Shown here: positions 9,310-18,097 of the stretch, piece after piece
Position numbering within the stretch: position 1 is the first letter of the stretch
How the letters are laid out: each line of letters opens with the position of its first letter
Assembly: GCA_963753725.1 (NCBI GenBank)
Contig: CAVWDI010000001.1
Location: forward strand, 372,001-436,000
Length of the DNA: 64,000 nt
Direction: 5' to 3'
Source: CAVWDI01 sp963753725
GTDB taxonomy: Bacteria > Chloroflexota > Anaerolineae > Anaerolineales > UBA4823
Notes under the pieces: generated by a model
The model's input: only the letters and a program-made list of their open reading frames with translations
Told to the model about the DNA's origin: nothing
The model's database searches: none
Program-made: the position numbers and the translations under genes

Positions 9310-11028
9310 ATGATAAATTCTATGGATAACAGTGAGCGAGAGCAGCCCATGTATGATGACGCGGAATTGGAAAAGCTGCAACAAGCATTAGATAATTGGG
9401 AGATGGATACCCTTTCTCCAAGCTTGGATCGTATGCCCGAACAGAGGCAGCTTTTCAATACAACCTCATCCGAACCAGTAGAACGCCTCTATACGCCGCT
9501 TGATCTGAAAAGCAGTCAATTTGAGAAGGAATTAGGTTTCCCTGGTTCATATCCATATACGCGCGGAATCCATCCCTCCATGTACCGCAGCAAAATCTGG
9601 ACAATGAGAATGTTCGCCGGATTCGGTACTGCAGAGGAAACAAACCAGAGATTCAAATACTTGTTAGACCAGGGTCAGACTGGGCTTTCGGTAGCGTTTG
9701 ATCTGGCTACATTGATGGGATTTGACAGCGATGACCCGGAAGCTCTCGGTGAATTTGGTAAATGCGGCGTGGCAGTCTCGTCATTGAAGGACATGGAAAT
9801 TCTTCTCAAAGATATCCCTCTGGATAAGGTTTCAACGAGTATGACCATCAATTCGCCTGCCGCGATAATTTGGGCTATGTATATTGCCGCAGCTCAAAAA
9901 CAAGGGATACGCCCTGATCAAATTCGGGGAACGATCCAAAACGATATCCTCAAAGAATATATTGCGCAGAAGGAATATATCTTCCCGCCAAATCCTTCTA
10001 TGCGGCTGGTTGTGGATACGATTGAGTATGGCTCAAACGTCGTTCCTCTTTGGAATACGATCAGTATTTCGGGTTACCATATCCGTGAAGCGGGATCAAC
10101 AGCAGTTCAAGAGCTTGCCTTCACATTGGCGGATGGTATGGAATATGTTCGTTGGGCTTTGGCTCGTGGCCTCGACATCGACGAGTTTGCTCCACGTCTT
10201 TCCTTTTTCTTTAATGCTCACAATGATTTTTTTGAAGAAATCGCAAAATATCGCGCTGCGCGCCGCATCTGGAGTCGTGAAATGCGGGAGACTTTCGGTG
10301 CTAAAAATTCTCGTTCTTGGTTGATGCGCTTTCATACCCAAACTGCCGGGGTTTCTCTTTCCGCCCAGCAGCCGGAGATTAATATTGTACGAGTGGCCAT
10401 TCAAGCGCTGGCTGCAGTGCTTGGAGGCACCCAATCACTGCACACGAACAGCATGGATGAAGCGCTGGCATTACCTTCAGAGCAAGCTGCAACAATTGCA
10501 TTACGAACCCAACAAATCATCGCTCAAGAATCCGGAGTAACAAATACGGTTGACCCATTAGGTGGATCATATTTCGTCGAATCTCAAACCAACCGGACTG
10601 AAGCGGAAGTATATGAGTACTTCCAGAAAATTAATGATCTGGGAGGGGTGATACCAGCAATCGAGAAAGGTTTTTTCCAAAGTGAAATTGCAGATGCATC
10701 GTACCAGTATCAAAAAGAAATTGACAGCGGTGATCGGAAAATCGTCGCTGTTAATGCAAATAAAGACCAAAAACCAATTTCCATTCCCATATTAGAAATG
10801 GATCCAGACGGATATTCCCGCCAGGTCACACGCTTGAAAGAACTGCGCGCCAATCGCGATTCTGGTCATGTCGGCCAAACAATGGATCGTTTACGCATTG
10901 CCTGTCAAGGAACAGAAAATACTATGCCATTTATTCTGGATGCTGTTCATGCTTACGCTACATTGGGCGAGATAATATCTATTATGAAAGATGTATTTGG
11001 GACATATCAAGAACCAACCTGGATTTGA
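9310..11028 (+). CDS. Adenosylcobalamin-dependent acyl-CoA mutase, large subunit (isobutyryl-CoA-mutase-like active site)
   Basis: A 572-residue TIM-barrel subunit of the methylmalonyl-CoA mutase family, lacking the C-terminal B12 domain, as in split mutases. Family motifs are intact: 'YPYTRGIHPSMYRSK', 'GQTGLSVAFDLATLMG', 'TIQNDILKEYIAQKEY', 'ISISGYHIREAG', 'RFHTQTAGVSLSAQQP' and 'GGTQSLHTNSMDEALALP'. Substrate-selecting positions read Phe102 (WTMRMF) and Gln220 (EYIAQK). By alignment from memory these equal Phe80/Gln198 of isobutyryl-CoA mutase, whereas methylmalonyl-CoA mutase has Tyr89/Arg207. Ala129 argues against 2-hydroxyisobutyryl-CoA mutase, which has Asp there. The reaction is thus more likely isobutyryl-CoA to n-butyryl-CoA than methylmalonyl-CoA to succinyl-CoA. 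The B12 subunit and MeaB are at 24.3-25.8 kb. Start at 9310 (or 9322) follows a leaderless-type promoter. Confidence 0.9.
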   Translation: MINSMDNSEREQPMYDDAELEKLQQALDNWEMDTLSPSLDRMPEQRQLFNTTSSEPVERLYTPLDLKSSQFEKELGFPGSYPYTRGIHPSMYRSKIWTMRMFAGFGTAEETNQRFKYLLDQGQTGLSVAFDLATLMGFDSDDPEALGEFGKCGVAVSSLKDMEILLKDIPLDKVSTSMTINSPAAIIWAMYIAAAQKQGIRPDQIRGTIQNDILKEYIAQKEYIFPPNPSMRLVVDTIEYGSNVVPLWNTISISGYHIREAGSTAVQELAFTLADGMEYVRWALARGLDIDEFAPRLSFFFNAHNDFFEEIAKYRAARRIWSREMRETFGAKNSRSWLMRFHTQTAGVSLSAQQPEINIVRVAIQALAAVLGGTQSLHTNSMDEALALPSEQAATIALRTQQIIAQESGVTNTVDPLGGSYFVESQTNRTEAEVYEYFQKINDLGGVIPAIEKGFFQSEIADASYQYQKEIDSGDRKIVAVNANKDQKPISIPILEMDPDGYSRQVTRLKELRANRDSGHVGQTMDRLRIACQGTENTMPFILDAVHAYATLGEIISIMKDVFGTYQEPTWI

Positions 11029-11206
11029 TTCCCCTGGCGGAATTGAGCACATAGGCTAATTAATTTAGAGCGGTATTTTCAAGAAAATTTGGTCGAATTT
11101 AATAATCTTAAACAGTAAACTAACAACTATAATTAAGTGATCCTATATAATCATTACTCACTTAGAAATTTAGGAATTATCTTTTTTATTTATTGGAGGA
11201 TTACCA

Positions 11207-12412
11207 ATGGCAAACGTAAAAAGTAAAAAGGGAGTGATCGGTATCCTGACTGGGGGAGGAGATGTGCCCGGTCTGAATCCTGCGATTCGAGCTGTAACAA
11301 TACGCGCACTAAGAGAAGGATACCAGGTAATCGGTTTACGCAGAGGCTGGGCCGGTTTGGTAGATTTAATTCGGGATCCTAAAGCTGATAACACCAGCTG
11401 CTACCAGATCTTAACTGAAGAGGTAGTAAATAAAGCCGGTAGAACAGGTGGTACATTCCTGCATTCATCGAGGACAAACCCAAAATCCGTAAAGAAGAAC
11501 AGTGTACCTGAACACTTGAAGGACAAATATACGGATGAGGTGAACGATCTTGTTCCTGAAGTATTGGAAAATTTGGCCTATCTGGGCATCGATTATTTGA
11601 TTCCCATCGGTGGTGATGACACGCTGAGTGTTGGCGTTCGACTTTACCAGGAAGGTTTTAAAGTTGTAGCAATTCCGAAGACCATGGATAATGATGTGCC
11701 CGGCACAGACTATTGTATCGGTTTCAGCACATGTATCACACGCACGATCCAGCTATCAAACAATCTCCGCACTTCAGCCGGTTCTCACGAGCGGTTCCTT
11801 GTTTTAGAAGTATTTGGTAGATATGCAGGCTTCACCGCAATGCTACCAACTATGGCAGGCGCTGCTAACCGCTGTGTAATTCCAGAATATAAGTTCGATA
11901 TAGAACACTTGACAGAATTAATGACGTACGACCGCAATAATAATCCCAGTAAATATTCTGTTCTGCTTGCTTCTGAAGGTGCAATGTTTGAAGGCGGCGA
12001 AATGATATTCGAAAACGCCACCACGGATGCATTTGGCCATGCAAAATTGGGAGGCATAGGTGATCTGATTTCCGAAGAACTAAAAAAACACTCACCAAAA
12101 TTCAATAATGGACGGAAAATCAATACAATCACCCAAAAATTAAGCTACTTAACCCGTGGTGGTGACCCGGATGCGATCAATTCAATCGTACCCATGGCGT
12201 ATGGCAATCTGGCTTTGGATTTGATTATGAAGGATATTCATGGAAGGTTGGTGTGTTTACGTAACGGTCGTTATGATAATGTTCCGGTTGATGTTGTGAC
12301 CAGTTCGAAAAAGAACGTCGACATAGATAAATATTACAACTCCAAGCGTCTGCGTCCTCATTATCACACTTTCGCCATGAAACCATTGTTCATTATGACA
12401 AGCGATAATTAA
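11207..12412 (+). CDS. pfp: 6-phosphofructokinase, PPi-type signature
   Basis: A 401-residue phosphofructokinase that makes fructose 1,6-bisphosphate. The N-terminus reads 'GVIGILTGGGDVPGLNPAIR'. Donor-selecting positions are of the pyrophosphate type: GGDDT (residues 135-139), where ATP enzymes have GGDGS, and PKTMDND (157-163), where ATP enzymes have PGTIDND. The Asp and Lys at these sites block ATP and favour PPi in characterised family members, so PPi-dependent and reversible activity is inferred. 'TSAGSHERFLVLEVFGRYAG' is the substrate-binding stretch. GGAGGA seven to twelve bases upstream fixes the ATG at 11207. A paralogue follows 53 bases downstream (12466), in tandem and probably co-transcribed. 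Confidence 0.9.
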   Translation: MANVKSKKGVIGILTGGGDVPGLNPAIRAVTIRALREGYQVIGLRRGWAGLVDLIRDPKADNTSCYQILTEEVVNKAGRTGGTFLHSSRTNPKSVKKNSVPEHLKDKYTDEVNDLVPEVLENLAYLGIDYLIPIGGDDTLSVGVRLYQEGFKVVAIPKTMDNDVPGTDYCIGFSTCITRTIQLSNNLRTSAGSHERFLVLEVFGRYAGFTAMLPTMAGAANRCVIPEYKFDIEHLTELMTYDRNNNPSKYSVLLASEGAMFEGGEMIFENATTDAFGHAKLGGIGDLISEELKKHSPKFNNGRKINTITQKLSYLTRGGDPDAINSIVPMAYGNLALDLIMKDIHGRLVCLRNGRYDNVPVDVVTSSKKNVDIDKYYNSKRLRPHYHTFAMKPLFIMTSDN

Positions 12413-12465
12413 AAGTCCTGAGGATATTTTCTTATTAAGATTTAATAAGCAAAAGAGGTGAGGTT

Positions 12466-13615
12466 GTGCGTATCGGTGTACTAACCGGCGGGGGGGATGT
12501 ACCTGGGGTTAATCCCTGTATTCGCACGTTAGTATACCGAGCTATTGACGAAGGTTATGAAGTCCTCGGGATTCGCCGCGGTTGGGAAGGATTAATATTC
12601 ACTGATCCGGATGATCCAATTTCTATCCAAGAGAATACACTCATATTGGATAAAATAATTACCAGAGCGATCGACAGAACAGGCGGCACAATCCTTCATA
12701 CCAGCAGAATTAATCCCGAAAATGTCTCAGTGGAAAATATTCCCGAATTTCTGCTGTCGAATATCTCAAATAGAAACCAGATCGAGGCAGCCGATCTAAC
12801 CCCCCACATAATTAAAAGTAATCGAAAGGCTTCATCTGGATGTGCTTGTAGTTATTGGTGGGGATGATACGCTGATTTATGCAGACCGTCTTCAACGCGA
12901 GAATATACCCATAATAGCTATACCAAAAACAATGGATAATGATGTCTATGGGACAGATTACACGATCGGCTTTTCAACCGCCATTACCCGCAGCGTCGAG
13001 TTGATCCACCAGTTAAGGACATCCTCCGGATCTCACGAGAGAGTTACAGTGGTTGAATTATTTGGAAGGAAAATCGGGGAAGTATGTTTGATAACCGCCT
13101 ATCTGGCATCCGCTGACCGTTGTATCATTCCTGAAATCCCCTTTGATCCAGATAGATTACTTGGTCTACTGCTGGAAGATCGGGCAAAAAACCCAAGCAA
13201 ATATGCCATGGTATTAATGTCTGAAGGTGCTCGATTTATCGATTCTAGTTTTTCGGAAATACCGAAATCTAATGAAGATCAAGTACTCCCGGTAGGACGA
13301 TTGACCGCTGAATTCATAAAAATAGAAGGTAAAGTCAGTACTTTATACCAGCATCTGGCTTATCTTATGCGCAGCGGGGTGTCTGATTCGCTGGATCTAA
13401 TGGTCGCATCCAATTTCGCTAATCTGGCCGTTGAATTGATCAAGTCAAAAAGACTTGGAAGAATGGTATCACTCCAAAATGGTCACTATACACACGTGCC
13501 AGTGACAATACTCGCGGAAAATAAAAAAAGGTTGGATATTGACAAGTTCTATAATCCTGAAGCATATTGTCCAAATATTAAATCAATAAAGGACATGCCG
13601 CTGTTCTTATACTAG
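12466..13615 (+). pseudogene. Second phosphofructokinase paralogue, one frameshift
   Basis: Starts with GTG at 12466 after GAGGTGAGG ('MRIGVLTGGGDVPGVNPCIR') and ends at 13615, giving about 383 codons when repaired. It keeps the PPi-type GGDDT and PKTMDND motifs and 'TSSGSHERVTVVELFGRK', so all catalytic residues I can see are present. An extra A in an AAAA run near 12812 shifts the frame: 'PHIIK' should continue into 'VIERLHLDVLVVIGGDDTL'. One homopolymer indel in an otherwise well-kept gene favours sequencing error over decay. It is clearly diverged from its upstream neighbour, so the pair is an old duplication. The second copy might be a regulatory or substrate-shifted form; nothing in the sequence decides this. 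Confidence 0.78.
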
Positions 13616-13769
13616 CTCTTCTTTCAGGAGAATATTTTTTTGGGGATGAAAAAAATGTGGATTTCAGAGAGTGCCTGAAGCTTATTGAATTTATCCGGTT
13701 ATAGTAAGTCGCATCATTTTACCGGCAATAATACCTTCTATCACGGTGGTATCTTCTCAATATTTCATA

Positions 13770-16700
13770 CTATTGTTGAAACATAATTGGTTCGATCCGA
13801 TAATTTTCCAATCCAACCATAACAGAAAGACGATCTAGCAGCTCATTGCATACACTTACCGTACAATTGGGAAACTCTAAAAGGTACCCTCGGCCTCTTT
13901 CAAATACATGGAAAGCAAAACGGTCATCTCCCGGGTAGGAGGACATTATTCCATGCAGCATTCTTAGTTTCAATTCATCGCGCGTTTTATCCCCTGAGGA
14001 TCGAAATACAATGGTTATCATTCGGATTTTATGCCGATCTTCTGCAGGAGATTTGGGGGAAACGATAAACGGAGGCAATTCGATCTTATCTGGGGTTGAA
14101 TGAAAACCTTCAGAATTTTTTTTATCAAGAATGTCGGAGACAAAAGTACTGGAAGGAGTTTTATTTTCTTCCAAGGAATCTACTGGCTCAGGTGAATTAT
14201 TTATCTGTAATTCATCATGCACCGTAGGGCTTTTATCATTGTCAACTTTGGCTGGTTCTATCTCGTTAACATCTTCCGGTCCGAGTTTTTTTTCAATGGG
14301 AATTTCAAGATGCTCGGATTGATTTGCTATATCGGAATCCTGGTATATCTCAGATCTGGTGTGAGATTCAATTTGATCAACTTGTGAAATCTGCTCCTCT
14401 TGAGATTCCTTCAAACCATCCGGTGGGATATCTTTGAAATTGTTTTTTTCTTTGTGGATTTCTTCCACAATCGATTTTGTATTTGAATAAATTGGTTTTC
14501 CCGTGCTGGTATTTATATTTTGTTCAGCAATTGAAACACCATGATGTTCACTTGAACCTGCCACAATATCCTTATGACGATATGGCATGGCACTCGAATC
14601 AGTATCACAAAAGCTGTCTTTGATCGATGAAACTAATATCTTTGCTTCAACATTTGAATCTTCAGTGCGTCCTTCGACCAGGATGATTTTATCGACCTCC
14701 AGAATATTACTCACTTTTCTCCATATATTTGGAAAAACAACTAATTCGATACTGCCTTGAAGGTCTTCAATCGTTACAAAACCCATTTCGTCCCCTTTGC
14801 GGGTTTGATGACGTCTGACATGGACAATCATCCCAGCCACACGCACACATTCATTCGGATTGGCTTCAATGATCTGGGCTGAAAAATGCGTGACAAATGC
14901 AGTAAGCCTATCTATTACAGGATTTAGAGGATGATCCGAAACATAAAGACCAATTAATTCACGTTCCCAATTCAAAATTTCTCTACGGCTTACATCCACT
15001 GGTATGTTTGGAATATCAATCGTTTCTTCTACACCAGTGTGGGCTCCAAATAGGCTGATCTGACCAGCCTCCCGGGCTTTGAAATGAATGGAACTATAAG
15101 AAATAACCCGATCCATTGCCTCAAGCAATGCTATTCTACGTCCAAAATGATGCAGCGCGCCTACTTTTATCAAACATTCCAGTACTCTTTTGCCCACTTC
15201 CCGCAGGTCAACCCGCCCGGCAAAATCTTTCAAGTCAGTAAACGATCCAGACTCTCGTGCCTTTAAAACCGTTTCAATTGAAGCTCGACCGACATTTTTC
15301 ACTGCTCCCAAACCAAACCGGATAACCGATGTTCCATCCGCCCGGTCTTCTATTCCAAAATCCCATTCACTGGCATTGATTTCGGGAGGTTCGACTGGAA
15401 TATTCATTCGCCGGCAATCTGCTGCATAAAGCGCAACCTTTGCCGTATCGTTTTTATAAACAGACAACAGCGCAGTCATGTATTCAACCGGGTAATGAGT
15501 CTTTAAATATGCGGTTTGGACCGCAATGACTCCATAGTCCACAGCGTGGCTTTTATTAAAACCATACCTGGCAAATTCACTCCATTCTTCAAAGATTGCG
15601 CTTGCTGTTTCGCGATTGATACTGTTCGCGACCGCTCCATCGATAAACTTCTGGCGGTGTTTTTCAAGTTTCCCTTTAACTTTTTTAGCGATCGCCTTCC
15701 GTAAATCATCCGCATCAGGCGCCGAATAACCAGCCAATTCCATCGCTGCGAACATCAACTGCTCTTGATATACAGGATATCCGTACGTCTCTTTAAATAT
15801 AGGCTCTAGACTTGGATGTCTATACTCGACCACCTCTTTACCATGCATTCTTTTAATATAACCAGGAATAAAATCCATAGGTCCAGGTCGGAACAATGCC
15901 ACCATAGCGATTACATTCGCCAATTCCTTTGGTTTCATCTCCATCAACCACCGACGCATTCCTGAACCTTCTACCTGGAAGACTCCGGCAGTTTCTCCTC
16001 TTCCCAACAATTTGTAAGTTTCAGGATCATCTGTTGGGATATTCGCGAGATTGAACTCGATGTCATGCCGTTTTTTAATCAGATCACAAGCACGAGCCAT
16101 AATCGTCAACGTCGCCAGACCTAAGAAATCGACTTTGAGAAGACCCAGCGAGTCCACGATATTCATATCAAACTGTGTCACAGTTTTGATCGGACTTTCA
16201 GATACTGCGCTTCCAGTTGGCCGGTGCAATGGTACGTATTCAACAATCGGTTTATCTGTGATGATCACACCGGCAGCATGAGTACCAGCGCTTCTCACTA
16301 CTCCCTCCATTTTCTTTGCGGTATCAATTAGATCGCGCATATACGGGGCCGACTCATAAACCTGTTTAAAATCACGCACACCCTCCAATGCACCCTCGAT
16401 CGTGACTGGCTTTCCGGGTATGTTGGGAATCAACTTGGCGACTTTATCGACCTCGCCGAGTGGGATATCCTGCACTCGAGCGACATCACGCACCGCTGCT
16501 CGGGCGCCCAGTGTCCCAAAAGTAATAATTTGGGCGACCTTATCATTTCCATATTTTCTGGCGGTATATTCCATCATCTCTGCCCTGCGATCATCTCGAA
16601 AATCGAGATCGATATCGGGCATAGAAATTCTTCCAGGGTTAAGAAAGCGTTCAAATATTAGACCATGTTCCAAAGGATCCACCAGGGTGATTTCAAGCGT

Positions 16701-17804
16701 GTAAGCCACGATAGAGCCGGCCGCGGATCCTCTAGCGTTGTACCATATCCCCTGATTGTGAGCATACTGGCACAAATCCCATACAATAAGAAAGTATGTG
16801 TCGAAACCCATTCTATGGATGACATCTAACTCGTGATTTAACCGGTCACGTACAATAGTTTCCTCAGCTCTATTACCATAACAACGCTTTAAACCATCTT
16901 CACACATACTGCGTAAATAACTTTGAGCGTCATATCCTGCCGGAACTACAAAATCCGGGAGATGGTAACCTTTGAAACTCAAATCAACATCACATCTTTC
17001 TGCGATGAGCAGGGAATTGGTAATCGCTTCCGGAACTTTCGAAAATAAACGCATCATTTCATCTGTACTGCGCAGGTAAAAGGATGAACCTGACATTCGC
17101 ATACGATCCGGATCCTTCAACAGACAACCAGTCTGAATAGCTAAAAGCAGGTCTTGCAGCGAGGCATCTTCACGATTGATGTAATGTACATCATTGGTCG
17201 CTAAATAATTCGCCTGATAGCGGCCACCAATTTCCAATAAGGTTTTATTAATCTGTTCGAGCTCTTTAATATCGTGATCTTGAAGTTCAAGATAAAAATT
17301 TTCTTTACCAAAAACTTCAAAATACCAATCCAGTTTCGATTGGGCTTCGCTTATTTTTCCTTGATTTATCAAGCGCGGGATCTCCGCAGACATACATCCA
17401 GAAGTACAGATCAATCCTTCAGAATGCTGGGCGAGATATTCGTGATCGATGCGCGGGTAGTAATAAAAACCTTCTAATTGAGCAGTGCTGGCGATTTTCA
17501 AAAGGTTTTGGTAACCAACCTGGTTTTCCGCTATTAATAACAGATGGCTTGACTTTTTATCCAGTTGTGGATCTTTGGAATTCATCCTCCTGGCGGCCAG
17601 ATATGCTTCGATACCTATGATTGGTTTGATTTCGTGTTTGACGGCAGCATTGAAAAATTCAACCACCCCATACATAGTCCCATGATCGGTGATAGCGACA
17701 GCCGGCATTTCCATCTCTTTCGCCTTCACGACCAGCTTTTCTATATTGCTAAAGCCATCAAGCAATGAATATTCAGAATGAACGTGAAGATGGACGAAAG
17801 ACAT
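13770..17804 (-). CDS. dnaE: DNA polymerase III alpha subunit
   Basis: A 1344-residue replicative polymerase of the DnaE type. The N-terminal PHP domain is intact ('FVHLHVHSEYSLLDG', 'AITDHGTMYGVVEF'). The palm carries 'SMPDIDLDFRDDRR', supplying catalytic Asp residues, and 'FGTLGARAAVRDVARV'. The tandem helix-hairpin-helix region ('YGFNKSHAVDYGVIAVQTAYLK') and the OB fold ('VRVAGMIVHVRRHQTRKGD') follow. A long acidic, Ser/Glu/Asp-rich linker (about residues 1085-1260) separates the OB fold from a small C-terminal domain, making it longer than the 1160-residue E. coli protein. It has no frameshift over 4 kb. The ATG at 17804 fits the conserved start of the PHP domain. Transcribed divergently from secA. 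Confidence 0.95.
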   Translation of the reverse strand: MSFVHLHVHSEYSLLDGFSNIEKLVVKAKEMEMPAVAITDHGTMYGVVEFFNAAVKHEIKPIIGIEAYLAARRMNSKDPQLDKKSSHLLLIAENQVGYQNLLKIASTAQLEGFYYYPRIDHEYLAQHSEGLICTSGCMSAEIPRLINQGKISEAQSKLDWYFEVFGKENFYLELQDHDIKELEQINKTLLEIGGRYQANYLATNDVHYINREDASLQDLLLAIQTGCLLKDPDRMRMSGSSFYLRSTDEMMRLFSKVPEAITNSLLIAERCDVDLSFKGYHLPDFVVPAGYDAQSYLRSMCEDGLKRCYGNRAEETIVRDRLNHELDVIHRMGFDTYFLIVWDLCQYAHNQGIWYNARGSAAGSIVAYTLEITLVDPLEHGLIFERFLNPGRISMPDIDLDFRDDRRAEMMEYTARKYGNDKVAQIITFGTLGARAAVRDVARVQDIPLGEVDKVAKLIPNIPGKPVTIEGALEGVRDFKQVYESAPYMRDLIDTAKKMEGVVRSAGTHAAGVIITDKPIVEYVPLHRPTGSAVSESPIKTVTQFDMNIVDSLGLLKVDFLGLATLTIMARACDLIKKRHDIEFNLANIPTDDPETYKLLGRGETAGVFQVEGSGMRRWLMEMKPKELANVIAMVALFRPGPMDFIPGYIKRMHGKEVVEYRHPSLEPIFKETYGYPVYQEQLMFAAMELAGYSAPDADDLRKAIAKKVKGKLEKHRQKFIDGAVANSINRETASAIFEEWSEFARYGFNKSHAVDYGVIAVQTAYLKTHYPVEYMTALLSVYKNDTAKVALYAADCRRMNIPVEPPEINASEWDFGIEDRADGTSVIRFGLGAVKNVGRASIETVLKARESGSFTDLKDFAGRVDLREVGKRVLECLIKVGALHHFGRRIALLEAMDRVISYSSIHFKAREAGQISLFGAHTGVEETIDIPNIPVDVSRREILNWERELIGLYVSDHPLNPVIDRLTAFVTHFSAQIIEANPNECVRVAGMIVHVRRHQTRKGDEMGFVTIEDLQGSIELVVFPNIWRKVSNILEVDKIILVEGRTEDSNVEAKILVSSIKDSFCDTDSSAMPYRHKDIVAGSSEHHGVSIAEQNINTSTGKPIYSNTKSIVEEIHKEKNNFKDIPPDGLKESQEEQISQVDQIESHTRSEIYQDSDIANQSEHLEIPIEKKLGPEDVNEIEPAKVDNDKSPTVHDELQINNSPEPVDSLEENKTPSSTFVSDILDKKNSEGFHSTPDKIELPPFIVSPKSPAEDRHKIRMITIVFRSSGDKTRDELKLRMLHGIMSSYPGDDRFAFHVFERGRGYLLEFPNCTVSVCNELLDRLSVMVGLENYRIEPIMFQQ

Positions 17805-18067
17805 GTAAAGTATTCGTTTTATTTAATAGATTATGCTGCTTTGATGAAATTTGATGATGTTGATTGGATAAATGCAACAACCGTACCATTTAGCGTTTTT
17901 TGATTTATAAAAACCATTTTCTCAACGCTTGTTAGATTATAGCACTCCGTCTAATCTGCACTTAATAATTTAAGATTAAAGAATTGCAGACTTAAGGGAT
18001 TCAATATCTTGATCTAATATGCTGCCCATTTTCCGAATTTTTTATTTACATTAATCTAATATCGCTA
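17805..18067. promoter_or_regulatory. AT-rich divergent intergenic region between dnaE and secA
   Basis: About 290 bases with no open gene. It contains the secA promoter at its right end and should contain the dnaE promoter on the minus strand, for which I see no clear boxes. No RNA gene or strong hairpin was recognised. Confidence 0.4.
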
Positions 18068-18076
18068 TGCTATAAT
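18068..18076 (+). promoter_or_regulatory. Extended -10 promoter of secA
   Basis: TGCTATAAT (TG at 18068-18069, TATAAT at 18071-18076) sits 21 bases before the ATG at 18098. TTTACA at 18045-18050 is a possible -35, but its 20-base spacing is long, which the TGn extension could offset. CGAGGA at 18085-18090 is the ribosome site, so the leader would be short. Confidence 0.6.
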
Positions 18077-18097
18077 CGCCCGCACGAGGAAATACTT

